Shown piece after piece: positions 47,601-59,003 of a stretch of 64,000 nucleotides of DNA. Every line of letters begins with the position of its first letter. Within the stretch, counting starts at the first letter, position 1. This DNA is from Sclerotiophoma versabilis (taxonomy: Eukaryota; Ascomycota; Dothideomycetes; Pleosporales; Didymellaceae): NCBI GenBank assembly GCA_012274445.1, contig JAAROD010000076.1:310001-374000 (forward strand), given 5' to 3'. The notes beneath the pieces are model-generated. The model did no database searches. It was not told the origin of the DNA and was given only the letters and a program-made list of their open reading frames with translations. The position numbers and the translations under genes are program-made.

Positions 47601-48077
47601 AGGATCGCTCGCGTTGGCGTTGAAGGCTGGTGCCATGGGACACGCTGAGACGGAGTCATTCAAGACATTGGCGCAGAACTGCACGCCCTTGGGAGTCCAC
47701 GACGAGTAGGTGAGGGTCCTGAAGTCGGAGAACAGGGTGGTGTAGTGGTTGGAAGGCTTGTCGACGTCTTCAATCTTCCCAAACAAGGTTGTGTTGGGGT
47801 TGGTCCAGCTCGGGTCGTCGGGCGGAGGCAAGGTGCCCCTGTCAGATTGGCCTGACACATTCCCATACACGGTCACGTTCAGGTTGTGTGTTGGATTGTG
47901 GGTGTCGAAGGCAGCCCAGACGTACATGGGGGTGAATTGGAGGAAGGGCACATCGCGGTCGAGGTACAGCTTGTTCAGGCAGCTTTCGAAGTTGATGAAC
48001 ACGGCGTCTGCGCGCGGAATGAAGGCGGCGAGGACGAGAGCGAAGAAGATGGTCGGCAGCATGCGCAACAGCGGCAT
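44679..48077 (-). CDS. Fungal TRP-like multi-spanning membrane protein with ML-like ectodomain (Pkd2/Flc type)
   Basis: Intronless frame; the likely product is 1,132 residues from MPLLRMLPTIFFALVLAAF, a clear signal peptide ending near RADA. ATGs farther upstream (48,197 and 48,194) would put a basic Pro/Arg segment before the signal and are less plausible; the longest open frame begins with GTG. After the signal comes an N-glycosylated, cysteine-bearing ML-like domain (FINFESCLNKLYLDRDVPFL). A block of about nine hydrophobic helices follows, including ACMAIFLLVLIAIVIVLTQI and IMLAICEVILILTLHAFRPF. The last 490 residues are a charged, Ser/Pro-rich cytosolic tail. Fungal relatives are thought to act as calcium-permeable channels or FAD/ER-flavin transport factors needed for cell-wall integrity. 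Which one this is cannot be decided. Confidence 0.87.
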   Translation of the reverse strand: MPLLRMLPTIFFALVLAAFIPRADAVFINFESCLNKLYLDRDVPFLQFTPMYVWAAFDTHNPTHNLNVTVYGNVSGQSDRGTLPPPDDPSWTNPNTTLFGKIEDVDKPSNHYTTLFSDFRTLTYSSWTPKGVQFCANVLNDSVSACPMAPAFNANASDPYTLPGFTVSHDFHSTYAFSTWASELRIVSGDSRAYTLGCVSANITPDLGKKLSDAVCYFPAAVLILVGVATVFAATCSPWGTSNIFRWTSNYGRDEDLLRLVTPGFGDCLQYIQFIVLAGSLSLNYPGFFQPAISQASWSVLLFNESFVSKGNGSQSLDDGIYIVNGTYGLTRLGQYVGMTKERDMWACMAIFLLVLIAIVIVLTQIGFIARWLMRMLTNTQDGDLTGKNWSFTAGNIVRIVFNFFMLPIIALSLFQLVVAPRSDGSVVGAAVVLLIGVMGIAFWIFWLIFTTRPRAHLFDDLPTVLTYGPLYNTYSDDAAPFAFIPVLLTIIRGIAIGAIQPSGIAQIIMLAICEVILILTLHAFRPFQSNTSMNAYHTFFSAVRLTCILLSVAFVPSLGVAESSKGWIGYAILLLHAVVLVFGFFLNALQTIVEVIARLSGAGADTRGGLTKVFGKRQLSKRVNHRQKRSSLNSNAAMLVNDENKNIQLMESRSRSMSASSAVLLNQPYDRDEQRRSGGFDFSEGNSPGTPGINAMPFNFLGGGSGHSSRRPTMGTQLETADPYYRPPRVRTNTMDSMGPGARGRGPPPPGSADIVDAPYSDQMDIEAAHDAGEGPSRASPAYLRTNRENDSDPNLERRNNTDYSVRESDFYYGLRGPALSSQPSRKLKTGPADPMSPVSSATGWFKSLNLLGGGRKKEKSKGFEVVRSTRMPPQMMAVEEQEEHEPPPPPRPAQEPYRDHPDSPQSKKSQKSPPRAVAPAGVLTGEGRRSQSSDSESDSSDEDAFAYESTNRVSEIPPMLGPIETGGGIELPSRVGSRVSRISTRGSRAPTIPRKSSRRTGSTEAAILENRARMPRITDSPPVASSHQHLQPTGGTLPIRLPFGSTDPSPERSPGHSAASSAYRQPLAPPPAIGGGGTVSTGYVQGHRTQDSFHSDGYDGADVEARAEIVDRSRSGSTQMSGQSRRSRRV

Positions 48078-50325
48078 CGCACCGCGCCTCCGCCGTGGTC
48101 GTGGGGGGGGATGTGTGTGCTCGTGCGAGGGCAGCTTGGGGAGTCTGCCGCGGGGGGGCATCGGTGCGGCTCTGCGCTGTGTGGTGACTGCCATCATCGT
48201 CTGCAGGTCCGCTTCATGTTCAAAGCCCAGGCTATCTCTTGACAATGCTGCGCCGTGCAGTGGGCCACGGCGATTGGCTGGCCCTCGCTCGTGGTATCGT
48301 ATGCGCCGAGGCACTCGGGCGACGTGGTGTTGCGGGCGGAGGTGTCGACCAGGGCGGTGATGGGTGCCGGCGGTCGCAGCAGCACGAGGGTCGCGGGCAG
48401 TGTTGAGGGCTGGCCGCAGTAAGACGGGGATGGCCTGCTCTGGACAAAACACGGGGGCGGCGGAGGGATGACGAGGTGCTGGCAGCGCGGCGGGCGGTCT
48501 GGACGGGCGGTCTGGACGACGGCAGCCGTAGCAATAGCAGCGCTACAGCGAGTGTACGCAGTGAATGGCAGCAGTCGGCCGGGCGTCTCCTGAGGCAGGC
48601 GCTGCGCGGATGGGGGGACGCTCGAGTGTAGCGCACCACGGTCAAGACACTACCGACAGTTGGCCTCGTATAGAGCAGCGCCAGTGCGCGCTACAGCCGT
48701 TGCGCCTTGCAAAAGCCCCAGACACGTCTGATGCTGGATGGGCGGCCGCGAGGTAAGATCTGCAGCTGCGGCGTTGGATGGGATGCCTCCGGCCGGCCTC
48801 AACAGCAACGCGCCCGCGCAGGCGACAGGCGCACCGTACTTTGCAGCCTCACAGCCGCGCTGCGAGCCCTCCCTGTCGACTTGGAAATCTTACACAGTAC
48901 ACTCTGCCTACGCCCCTGGCCCTCGTCCAGCCGTTTGCTGGCCCACGGAGAGCAGGCGGCCCCTGATTGGACCTCCGCTGTGCTAATTCGGGCTCCTGCC
49001 CGTCTGAACGCCACCCGGCAGCGCCTGCCAGCCCCAGCGAGCGCTGCTGCTGCATTGTCTGTGTCAAGAGCAGGCTTGTGCATAAGAGCTGCTCCACGCT
49101 TCTGACACCACCGTCATCCAGCTCTCGTTGACCGACGCTCCCGATTCTGCCGAGCGATGTTGTGTTGAGTACCGCGTTGCTGGCGCAGCACAGCCACACT
49201 GCGAAGATCAGACCCACCTCTAGCACAAGTCTATTTTGTCCCGCCGGGCAAGCGAGCAGCGCGACCCGGTTCCGCCAATGCCTATTCTACCGCTATCAGC
49301 AACCCTCCGCGACAGCTCTTGCAAAACGATTCGTCTGAGCTCGATGCTGCTCGGTGCAATTGTTGACGCTCAGAAGAGGCTTGGTTGACGTCTGAAGCCC
49401 CGCAGGTTCGCAGAGGACACATCCAATCAGCTGCTGCTACTACATGGCAGCCCACGTGCCTCTGCATTCCTATTCTTAGCAGTTGGTATCCGTTTACCTG
49501 TGCCGTCGCTGTACCATGTGGTGATGATAATAACAAGTAGCGACGACTTCCCACCACGAACTTCGGACACCGATTCAAAGGAACTCCAGGCCGCACATTG
49601 CTTTCGACACGGCGAAACCTCTCATCCCAGAGTTCCACCGATAAACCTAACAACAAGGCAATATTGCAATTTGCAAACTTACACCCAGAACAGTCTGTCC
49701 TCTCAGAGAATACATAACATGTACGGCAAGCCCACCAGCAAATCACACCAACCCCCACTGCGCTAGCTGCAAGGATCCCCAACCTCCAACAGACTGTTTT
49801 CCCCCGCAACACGTTACTCAACACTAGGTCTGCAACCCGGTCATCGCTACAGCAGACCTCAGGCACTGCTTGCATGAATCCGTTATCGCGCCATCTCGCA
49901 GGGTGTCGATCCATCGCCAGCATGCCATATCACGTTTCTCTAGCTGTCGGCACGCCTTGCTGGCGACCTCACCTTGATCTGGCAGGAGGTACCGGCACGA
50001 CGACGCGACTTTCGACCAAAGCCCCGCCCCTATCAACAAGAAAGACGCCCTAACGGCACAAGCACAACCTTCTCTTGACCCGGATTCCACGCAAGGTGGA
50101 CAAGCCCGCAAAAGCCTTTCTTGGCAAGAGCTAAAAGAGTTAGCCCGTGTAAAGGTTAGGCAGGTCGTTGTCTCTTGGCAACGATTGTCAAGAGCTCCGC
50201 TGTTGATGATCATGTCGTATTTCGGAAGGCTAGGGGACTTCAAAAGGCCCATCATGTCCGCCTGCCATCTTCACCTTCGCTCCACGTTTCTCCAAATTCT
50301 CAAAGTTTAGGAGAATTGACAAAAG
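48078..50325. other. Divergent intergenic region between the TRP-like and DPP-V genes
   Basis: About 2.2 kb with both flanking genes transcribed outward, so it contains two promoters. A 213-codon frame at 49,282-49,923 (minus) and several shorter ones show no domain or typical amino-acid usage. No transposon or RNA gene recognised. Confidence 0.45.
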
Positions 50326-52625
50326 ATGGCGATGCGGTCGACGATTCTGGCCGCTGGCCTGCTACTTGGCTCTGCACAAGCTTTGACTACTGAGTGAGTT
50401 TGGTGAACCTAGTCACCAACATCGTACTGATTTTCACAGGGGCATGCTCGCCGCGCCGCGCAGAAGTACTGGAAGTCTGAGTCCAAAAGGCGTATGTTCG
50501 TCCTCAGCAACAAAGACGGACTGTACTGACCTTGCAGGACCGAGCGCTCTTCTCATCAACCAGCTACAACTGGACGACTGCAAAGGCTACAACCGGCTGG
50601 TACTTTCTTGACATAGAGAGCGGAAACACGACCAAGGCGCCCTTTGGGAGCGAGGTCTCCGAAGTCGTCTGGATCGGCGAGACGGAAGAGAGCATTCTAT
50701 ACTTGAACTCTAGCAACGATGAGGTCCCTGGCGGCGTGACACTTTACACAGCTGACTTGAGTGGCGAGTTCAACCCGTGAGTATCAATAGCCCGAGTAGT
50801 TATTGGATTTCTACTCACAGATTTTAGCTCCTTGGTAGCATCTCTAGATGCACCCTTCGCAGGTCTCAAGGCCGCAAAGACTGCTGACGGGTCTTTGAAC
50901 TTCGTTCTGAACACCCTCGCCCACTGGGGCAATGGCTCAGCCTATAATCCGGAGCTTGCCACGAAGCCCAAGTCAGCGGGACAGTTATATGATGCCAACT
51001 TTGTCCGCCACTGGAACTATTATATTACCGAGCAGCGATATGCCGTATTTAGCGGTAGCCTTGCAAAAGGCAACGGTAGCTACTCTTTCGACGGAGAGAT
51101 CACCAACCTGCTGAAGGGCATCAACTCCACCATCACTCACCCAGAAAGCCCGGTTCAAGGATCTTCGAGCGACCCAGGTGATTATGAGATTTCGCCTGAC
51201 GGCAGCAAGGTAGCCTTCCGCAGCAAGTCCCCTGACCTACCTAAGGCCAATTACACAGCTAGCTACATCTATGTCGTGCCTCATGACGGCTCTGAGATTG
51301 CAGTCGCTATCAATGGACCTGGTACGACCGCGCCTGAGACTGCTCAGGGTGCTTCGGGTTACCCCGTTTGGTCCCATGACAGCAAGAAGCTGGCATACGG
51401 CCAGCAAGACGGCATTGACTATGAGTCCGATCGCTTCAAGCTCTATGTTGCAAACATCGACGGTCTAAACTCAGAGGTTCATTCAGTCGCAGAGGATTGG
51501 GACTCATCACCCTCTGGCCTCAAATGGAGCCCAGATGATGCCGATCTCTGGGTAGTCTCTGAGCTCCACGCTGCGAACCGTCTCTGGCTCGTTCCCCATG
51601 ATGCTCCTGCTGACTTCAAGCCCGTGAACTTCACTGGACCTGACACAGTCCTCTCTGACTTCGATATCCACACAGATGGTTCTGCGTTCGTATCGGCTGC
51701 TGCCTCGTGGACAAGCCGTATCTTCTACAAGCAGTACCCCGGAGAAGACAAGGAGATTATCTTTACAGCGAACGAGGTTGATCCAGAGCTTGCTGGTCTC
51801 TTACCCAACTCGACCACCAACTTCTGGGTTGAGAACGAGGATGGCGACCAGGTCCAGTCTTTCGTCTTCTACCCCACCGACTTCAACCCTGAGGAGAAGT
51901 ACCCGTTGATGTTCATCATCCATGGTGGTCCCCAATCCACGCAAGGCGACAACTGGAGTGTTCGCTGGAATCTTCGACTCTGGGCCGACCAGGGCTTCGT
52001 AGTTGTGGCCACCCAATTCACCGGTTCTCCATCCTACAGTCAGGCTTTCACCGACAAGATCCAAGCAAACTGGGGCGGTTCACCATACAACGATCTCGTC
52101 ACTGTCTTTAACCACATCAAAGCCAACATCTCCTACATCGACACTGACCGTGCCATTGCTGGCGGCGCATCGTTCGGCTGCTACATGACCAACTGGATCC
52201 AAGGTCATGCTCTGGGCCGCGAGTTCAAGGCCCTCGTTTGTCACGATGGTAAAGTCAACCAGGTTGCCAGTTACTCGACTGACGAGCTGTGGTTCATCCA
52301 GCGAGACAACAATGGCACTATCTGGAACGACCGTGCAAACTACGAGAAATGGGATCCAATCATCTACTCCGCGAACTTCAGTACCCCTGAGTTCATCATC
52401 CACAACGATCTCGACTACCGTGTGTTGATCTCAGAAGGGTTGCAGACTTTCAACATCCTACAGAGTCTTGGCGTGCCGAGTCGTTTCTTGCACTTCCCTG
52501 ATGAGGGTCATTGGGTTACGAAGAGAGACAACAGCTTGTTGTGGCACAAAAGCATCTTCAACTGGATCAGGTACTATGCTGGTCTGGATGAGGAGCTCAT
52601 TCAGGAGGGTGTCATTCACCAGTAG
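50326..52625 (+). CDS. dpp5: Secreted dipeptidyl-peptidase V (serine peptidase family S9)
   Basis: Four exons: 50,326-50,393, 50,440-50,491, 50,538-50,776 and 50,828-52,625. The introns are 46, 46 and 51 bp (donors gtgagt, gtatgt, gtgagt; acceptors cacag, tgcag, tttag). The product is 718 residues, the normal family length. Signal peptide MAMRSTILAAGLLLGSAQA. A beta-propeller part contains many N-x-S/T sites. The C-terminal alpha/beta-hydrolase has LMFIIHGGPQST (oxyanion region), the nucleophile in GGASFGCYMTNW (Ser near 568), IIHNDLDYRV (Asp near 650) and DEGHWVTK (His near 680). DPP-V releases X-Ala, His-Ser and Ser-Tyr dipeptides from peptides outside the cell and is a known secreted antigen in moulds. 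Here Cys replaces the common Gly after the GASFG motif. Confidence 0.93.
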
Positions 52626-53103
52626 ATGAGCAGTTGCGACTTACTTCTTACAAGTGTGCGGTTGCGAGTGCGCACAAAATATGAACTAGCTATGCAAAAT
52701 TATGAAGCAATGTGAATAATGGATATACAACCGAGATTCTTACTCATCATTGCACCGCATGGGACACGCGTGTTAGCAGTTGCCTGAATAGGAAGCTTAG
52801 TGAGCGCACGTGTGGAGACCGTCTTCTCTCAGCATCTCGGCCTTGCTCAATCCAGGTCAGCGCAGCCAAACACGAGCACAAGCGACCTCAGACGTGCTCA
52901 GTAAGTCAAGTTCAAATTAACTTCACACCTTCACGATTGGATAAGCTCTTGAAAGCGCATACAGCTGCTCCACCGCCAGCGCGCATCAAATATAGGGCGG
53001 TGTAGTCCTTGAAGGTATTTTTTTACTATAAGTACCATCGTCTTGACTTCTAAAAGTAAGTACAACAAGTCTTTTCCTCTCTCCAGCTACCTTCAAATTC
53101 AAG
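52626..53103. promoter_or_regulatory. Intergenic/promoter region of the small secreted protein
   Basis: About 480 bp. Upstream of the ATG are two TATA-like words, AAATATA at 52,988-52,994 and TATAAG at 53,027-53,032, about 115 and 77 bp before the start. A pyrimidine-rich stretch (cttttcctctctcc) precedes the start codon, typical of strongly expressed fungal genes. Nothing else recognised. Confidence 0.45.
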
Positions 53104-53548
53104 ATGCATTTCTCCACCGTCCTCGCCGCCTCAGCTGGCTTCATCTCTCTCGCCTCAGCCGGTCAGGTGAATTTCTACTCCGATACGAACTGCCAGAACT
53201 ACATTGGCGAGCGTCATCCTGGCTCTTTCCAAACCACTGGGTAATTCTTCCTCCCCATCGCACTTTTCTATCTCCTCTGCCTCGTTACCTTTCGTGCATA
53301 CTAGAGGCCTCATTCGCCTTCGCCCACATACCTTACCCATGTACTGATACTCCCTTAGCGGCCCAGCAGGCTCCTTCTCCGCACTCTGGGTCACCATCGA
53401 CCAGAAAGCGTGCAGTTCCACTTGCGGACCGATGATCATCTGTGGCGATTCAAACTGCAGTCGCCGCCAAGCTACAGGTATTGGCAGATGTGTTAGTTTC
53501 AACACGGGCGTGTGGGCGAGAAATGGATGCGGGCAGGATATGTGTTAG
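53104..53548 (+). CDS. Small secreted cysteine-rich protein, candidate effector
   Basis: Two exons, 53,104-53,240 and 53,359-53,548, with a 118-bp intron (donor gtaatt, acceptor cttag). They join in phase into 108 residues, too short and split for simple frame lists. A clean signal peptide (MHFSTVLAASAGFISLASA) is followed by a mature chain of about 89 residues. It holds eight cysteines in the order TNCQN, KACSSTCG, IICGD, SNCSR, GRCVS, NGCGQ and a terminal DMC, enough for four disulfides. It is rich in Gly, Ser and Asn. I recognise no family. Size, signal and cysteine content are those of fungal apoplastic effectors or antimicrobial-type proteins. It is not evidence of toxicity. It lies next to a secreted peptidase gene and a gene-poor stretch. 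Confidence 0.8.
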
Positions 53549-56500
53549 GATGTCTGAAACTTGTCATGACGCCTAAAATGGACATTCAGTTGTTGCGACG
53601 GTAGCATACCACACTTGAATGCGGGTTAGCGCAACTCGAGTCTATTCCTCAATTATCTTTGCAATATACTAGACTCAACGCTTTCAACCCTTCTACAGCA
53701 TTTCAAAGCTTAACATGTTTCAAACTCAATGCCAACACACAGCCGAAGGTGACATGATGGATTTAAGCTAGGGACTGCAGAAGCTATATTGTCCGTATGA
53801 CATCGCACTGTGCATATCAAAGTCCAAAGCCCCCATTCCCACTCTAATCAGCTTGCCAGCTCCTCCCTTGTCCGAACACTTTACAAAGGATTAGTTCTTA
53901 TGGAGCACATTCATAGGGTAGTAATCAGAATAAGAATAAGAGCTCAATGCCTAAAGGGTCATTCGCACAATGTAATTGTAATTGCACACTCCACATCTAG
54001 TTACGACCCCGCTACATCTAACCTCCAGCGACTCTCCCTCCAGCGACTCTCGCTCCTGTGGCATCTTCCGAGCATCAAGACCTCTTCTCGGATCGAGCTG
54101 TGCGTTGGGAAAGTACCAGTCAACATGGGTACCGTTTCAAAAGGCGTAAATTTCTATTATCATTACGATAAATGGTTCATTCCCATATTGAACAAATATC
54201 ACGAGCTTGCTCGAACATACATGAATATAATACCCATTTGCGACTACGTAGGGTGCTGAAGGCTAAAGTCGCATGTACTAAGCTATAGTCGGTCACAACA
54301 CCAGCTCCCTTTCAAACTAGAGCGAGCAGCGACAGATGCGGTCGCACACAATGCTGCACTTCTTGTTACGATGCTTGCAGAGCAGGCTCATGAGACATGT
54401 TCTGAGACAGCCGCGCTGGAGTCGGGTTTGCAATACAAAGACGACAGTGCTGACGCCAGCTAGACTCGTGTATGGTAGGGCAAAATTGCCCATAAGCACA
54501 ATCATTGTTGTATTTCCCCCTCCACAAGTCACTATGGAAGCCCATGTTACCGCATTACACAGTTACCCTACCAACTTGAGGAATATTCTACCCATCAGAG
54601 CTACTTGATCATTCTGTTCGCCAGCACTTGCTTGGTCAATGCAGAAGGCTTCGATTCAGACATCTGACTTCAGCTCAGGACTGCTGACTGTATGTTATGC
54701 CTTTTCTTGGGTTTGCAGCTGTTGTGCGACTTCTAGAGAGTCGTGCAAATTCTTGCCAACCTTAGACGGCTTCTCTTACCCAGCTTGCATGAAGACTAGA
54801 CTTGAGGCTGTGCAGGCCCTATTACATATGATAAGCACGGATGTCAAGATTCGGTTGCTGTACGGCGTATGCGATACAGTATTAACCCGTCGACTGATTC
54901 ATTCTGAACCAACAGTGACGGGATCGATCGATCGTGTGTTGTGAGGATGTTTGAAGGAAGCGTCTTGATCGTGTAGGTCCCGGACATGTTGGGTGCTGGA
55001 ACTTCGATGCGCATATTTGTTTGAACTACGAACGGTTGACGTTTCTCTATGCTTGAACGAATTGAGTGAGTGGTATTGTTTTAGCAGAAAAGGAAGTAGG
55101 AATTCGACGGAATGTGGCGGTGCAAGGTTCAATCTTTCCCCTAGCACTCGAGTATAATAATCGTAACTTCGATTGTCTGAACCGGGCACTCCTATCTACA
55201 GGGTCAAGTGTAATGAAGTGTGACGCTCATCAATTTTGTGTGCCATAAAAAATCGGTCATGTGGACCAGCATTAATGCTCCCTACGCAGCAGCAACACCA
55301 AGTCCAGGCCAGGAGGGGACTATTATGTAGCGTTGAACTAGTAGGGAGGCATGTCCCAAGTACCCAGCACTACAGAGTTCATTCAGAATCATCTAGATAT
55401 ATCGGTGCACCTGGACTTGCTGCTTAGCCTGCGTCCCACTCGTAAGGCAACCTCGCAGGCCACAGGCGTGCTGTTCGCAATACATTGAGCTTCAGGCGCA
55501 TCGAACCTTCTGAGCTTTGAGTTGGCCCGAGAAGGGCCGACCCTCAGGGACAAACGCATGCCAACGCCCAGGGTCTGTTGGTTTGTAGATCCGGCCTTAC
55601 TTTGCCAACCGGGTGGGACTTTGGAAACGGGATCAGTAGCTGGGATCCCGACTTGACGGACCTAGGGTGTTGGTGTTATCGTTGCTCTAGCGACAATATA
55701 AATTGTTCCCATGCTCTTTATCAAGGGCCACGTCGAAGCGACGGGATACAGCCTACGTATCATGCAGCGCTTCGACCAGAAAGTCCGCGGCAGTGATATT
55801 CTAGAAGGCAGCCTTGTCACTAAACTTACAGGTTGACTCCTTACCATCTAGGTCACAGACGCAGATGCCGGAGAGGCGTATGTAGGATGGGAGGAACTTG
55901 CGGCATAGCCGGTGATTTCCTGTATGAACGATTGACTACCATGGAGTCGCCCATAACGCCAGCGTCTTAGTAGCCCTTGAATTTGAAGGGTTGACAGCAC
56001 ACGAATCAATTCCACTCCTGTGACCCTGTGCCGTTGAACACAATCTCCGAACAATGGCGTGCAGATGAAGTGGCCAATTCCCCATGCTACGAGTCGAAAA
56101 CACTGCGAAAAGGATGCCGAGGATGATTCAGGTCAACATTTTGCGGTACATCGAGACGCATGTGGGGCCTTTCGGTGCGGAGCTCCGACGCTGAGGAGCT
56201 AGCGGTAAAGTAGCGTATCTCCCTGAGTGGAGTTTCCAGGGGTCGGCCCGGGCAATTGCGGCGAAGTCTGCTTATTTCTCTTTGATGTTTGACTTTCCCT
56301 AACTCGCAGTGACAGCATATTTCCTAATAAGACTTCAGGCCTTCCGCTGTAAGATCGTACAAGGAATGAGTATTTTCTATTATTCGTGTGGCTCTGCTGA
56401 TCACGAACGACCGACTTATTGACTCTCAAGGCGGAAGAAAAGCTAGTGTCAATTGCGCTTCAAGGTTGAAGGGTCTGGAGACAACCATCGCGGTCGAAGC

Positions 56501-57701
56501 GGCTACTTTAGGCAGTCAGACCTTAGATTTCCACTGGCCCAGCTGCACCACCATAAATCTTCGTCTTTTCATACCGTCGCCGTCTTCCGGATACGGGATT
56601 CTTTAAATTCGTGGAGGTTTCCCCGCAGTATATATTCAAAGGGTCCGGAGAGCTAGGAAGGGGGACAAAGGCAGCAAGAAGCCAGTCCAGTGGGAACTCT
56701 AGATGTGGTAGTTATGATTCATGAACATCAGGTTGCGGACCAGAAGGTCTCAGTGAGGAGAGAGATATGACGCGTTGCTTTGACCTTCGTACGTTTGCAG
56801 CCGGATCTCACCTGCTTTATATGATCGGCATTTAACTGCAAACCTAAGGTTATGGTGCCTGCAGATGATACGCCGAGGCATGCTGAAGCGAGATTCTGGA
56901 TGTCACTCGACTTCCAGATACGGTCTCTTCTTGCCGGGGACCTTGGACTGGAGTTGCGTTACTGTACTGAGCTATGATCAGCGTCAAGCGGGAGGAACAC
57001 AGGACCCATGCACTAATCACGCAAGAATCCAGTATCTTGGAATCTGCAGCGTCGCTTGGGGTTGGTCGTTAGAGTCGTCAGCGCTGTCAGTGCTTTGCAC
57101 GGACGTCAAAATAATATTCTAGATTTTCCTTTCTTTCTTCTTAGCGAACCGAGGTCGGTGAAGATGGGCAAAAGGCGGACCTCAACATCACGTAGCTCAA
57201 ACACCAGAATGTGAAGCATCGCAGCTTCACTACTGCCGCAATGCGAGGCGGCATAACGGAAGCCGGACCCTAAGGTATTCTCTGTGGTAACTTTCGGAAG
57301 CGGACGCTGTCAGTCATACATAGCTTGCAGAATGGCGGCCAGTGAAGTGCCGCGGACCACTGGACATGGAACCGTCTGAAACCGACTCCAAGCTAGAGAC
57401 TCGCTTCACGTGGCAAGTGGGTGGACGGGCCTCTAGCGAGAGTGCAGGGTCTTACGATCTCCAGCTGGATATTGCTAACAGCGGCAGGGAGCGCTGCATG
57501 CATCCAAGAAGCCAACAAATGACAAACGTTATATTGCGTACCCTGAGTCAGTAGTAACCTGCTTGGCAGTTCCCACAGGAGGCAAATCCCCTTTTTATTC
57601 GATCGTCCGAGATATATACGATGAGGAGGGTCCCTTGCTGCTTCTGGCTTTCGTACTTTCTCACACTGAAGCTCGTTCGTTGAGCAAAGGTGCCACCCCT
57701 C
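53549..57701. other. Gene-poor region with at least one coding-like relic
   Basis: About 4.1 kb without an intact gene. One plus-strand stretch near 55,665-55,831 reads GVGVIVALATI, stop, IVPMLFIKGHVEATGYS and RIMQRFDQKVRGSDILEGS in one frame. That looks like real but broken protein sequence; no family recognised. Elsewhere only short frames. No LTR, terminal inverted repeat or RNA gene recognised. Confidence 0.4.
55665..55831 (+). pseudogene. Possible pseudogene fragment
   Basis: One frame gives a hydrophobic helix (GVGVIVALATI), an in-frame TAA, then 40 residues of ordinary protein-like composition including HVEATGYSLRIMQRFDQK, ending at a TGA after KLTG. Upstream and downstream frames are closed quickly, and splice signals are unconvincing. 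It may be the remnant of a membrane-protein gene; this is inference from composition only. Confidence 0.25.
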
Positions 57702-58899
57702 ATGTCGACAACAGTCGAAGACTTCCAGCTTGCTGCAGTGGCAGCAGGCTTCACGATCGGCTTTGGGTTCCTTACGGTATGGGAGGCCATTCAGCAAACA
57801 ATGCGGAACCGTAACCCGCTGAGGTCCATCTACATTTACATGCTGTGGGGCGAGATTCTTGTGAACATATGCATTGGAGTTGTTGGTTGGTTATTCTTGA
57901 CAGGAACGTTGGGGCCCACGTAAGATACCTCAATCACGTACTGACACTGGATGATATTAACAAGAAGGCAGTGTCCCGGTCCTGTTTTTCATCCTCCTCT
58001 TCTGGGTTTTTCAAATTCAGCTGCTCATGCAAATCATCATCAACCGCATCGCACTCATCGCCGAACATCGAAAGACTGTCCGTAATATCAAGTGGGGTAC
58101 AGTTGTTGTCATCTCCGCTATCAACATCGCTGTCTTCTGTATCTGGATTCCTGCGCACACTGTGCCACCCGTCAGCGAAACTTTTGTCAGGATCAACAAC
58201 GTCTGGGACAAGATCTCCAAGGTGCTCATTCTCATTGTCGATGCTGGTCTCAATTGGTACTTCCTGCGTATCGTCAAGATCAGACTTGTTGATCAAGTCG
58301 GTCTTACCAAATACAAACCCCTCGTGAGCTTCAACGCAAAGCTCATGGTCGTTTCCATCGCCATGGACGTAAGTAACCAAATCTCATCTACACAAAACAA
58401 CGTGCACTAACATTACCAGGGTCTACTTATTGGTCTCATGTTCCTCAAGAACCAAGTCGTCTACATCCAATTCCACCCGGTCGTCTACATGGTAAAACTG
58501 AATATCGAAATGTCCATGGCTTCCCTGATCGTCCGCCTTGCTCAGGGAAAGACCGAGAACGACGCCAATCCTGAAGAGTTTGGTAGCTCCACTGGCCCAT
58601 CCAACTCGCAATCTGACCGCCGCTCAAAAGCCAAACCAAACCATTTCCAATCCTTTCAGTTAACCTCCGCGAAAGGAGGTGGAAGGAGCAAGATCCACAG
58701 CCGCAACGATAGTGACGAGAGTTTGGGACAGATTCACCGCACGACAGAGCTGAACGTCGTGGTGGAGCATGTTGGCAAGGTGAAGGACAGCAGTGAGGGC
58801 AGTTCGTCGAGGAGTAGTCACGAGACACCACAGAGCATGTTTGGCGACGAAACACCGTTACATAAGAACGGCATACGGATTACAGGGAAGGTTTTATAG
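57702..58899 (+). CDS. Seven-transmembrane protein of unknown function
   Basis: Three exons: 57,702-57,919, 57,972-58,368 and 58,420-58,899, with introns of 52 and 51 bp (donors gtaaga, gtaagt; acceptors ggcag, accag), giving 364 residues. Seven hydrophobic segments can be followed: LAAVAAGFTIGFGFLTVW, MLWGEILVNICIGVVGWLFL, VLFFILLFWVFQIQLLMQII, WGTVVVISAINIAVFCIWIP, ISKVLILIVDAGLNWYFLRI, LMVVSIAMDGLLIGLMFL and YMVKLNIEMSMASLIVRLA. A hydrophilic Ser-rich cytosolic tail of about 120 residues follows. The layout is receptor-like and resembles uncharacterised integral membrane proteins common in Pezizomycotina, but no CFEM domain or known GPCR signature is visible. Ligand and role are unknown. 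It converges with the aldo/keto reductase, their stops only about 105 bp apart. Confidence 0.8.
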
Positions 58900-59003
58900 G
58901 GTTTCTTTTGTTTGCTAGGAGATACCACCGTACGCAAAGTATGAGTTTAATGTATGACGATAGTACATGTTTCGTCTTCGCGGAATGTGCTGTGCCGACC
59001 CCG

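Noticed and set aside
48078..48452. N-terminal extension of the TRP-like protein
   Set aside because: The longest frame begins with GTG, and upstream ATGs would bury the obvious signal peptide behind a Pro/Arg-rich segment.
49282..49923. 213-codon minus-strand frame between the TRP-like and DPP-V genes
   Set aside because: Cysteine-rich but without signal peptide, motif or splice partner, and it lies where two divergent promoters are expected.
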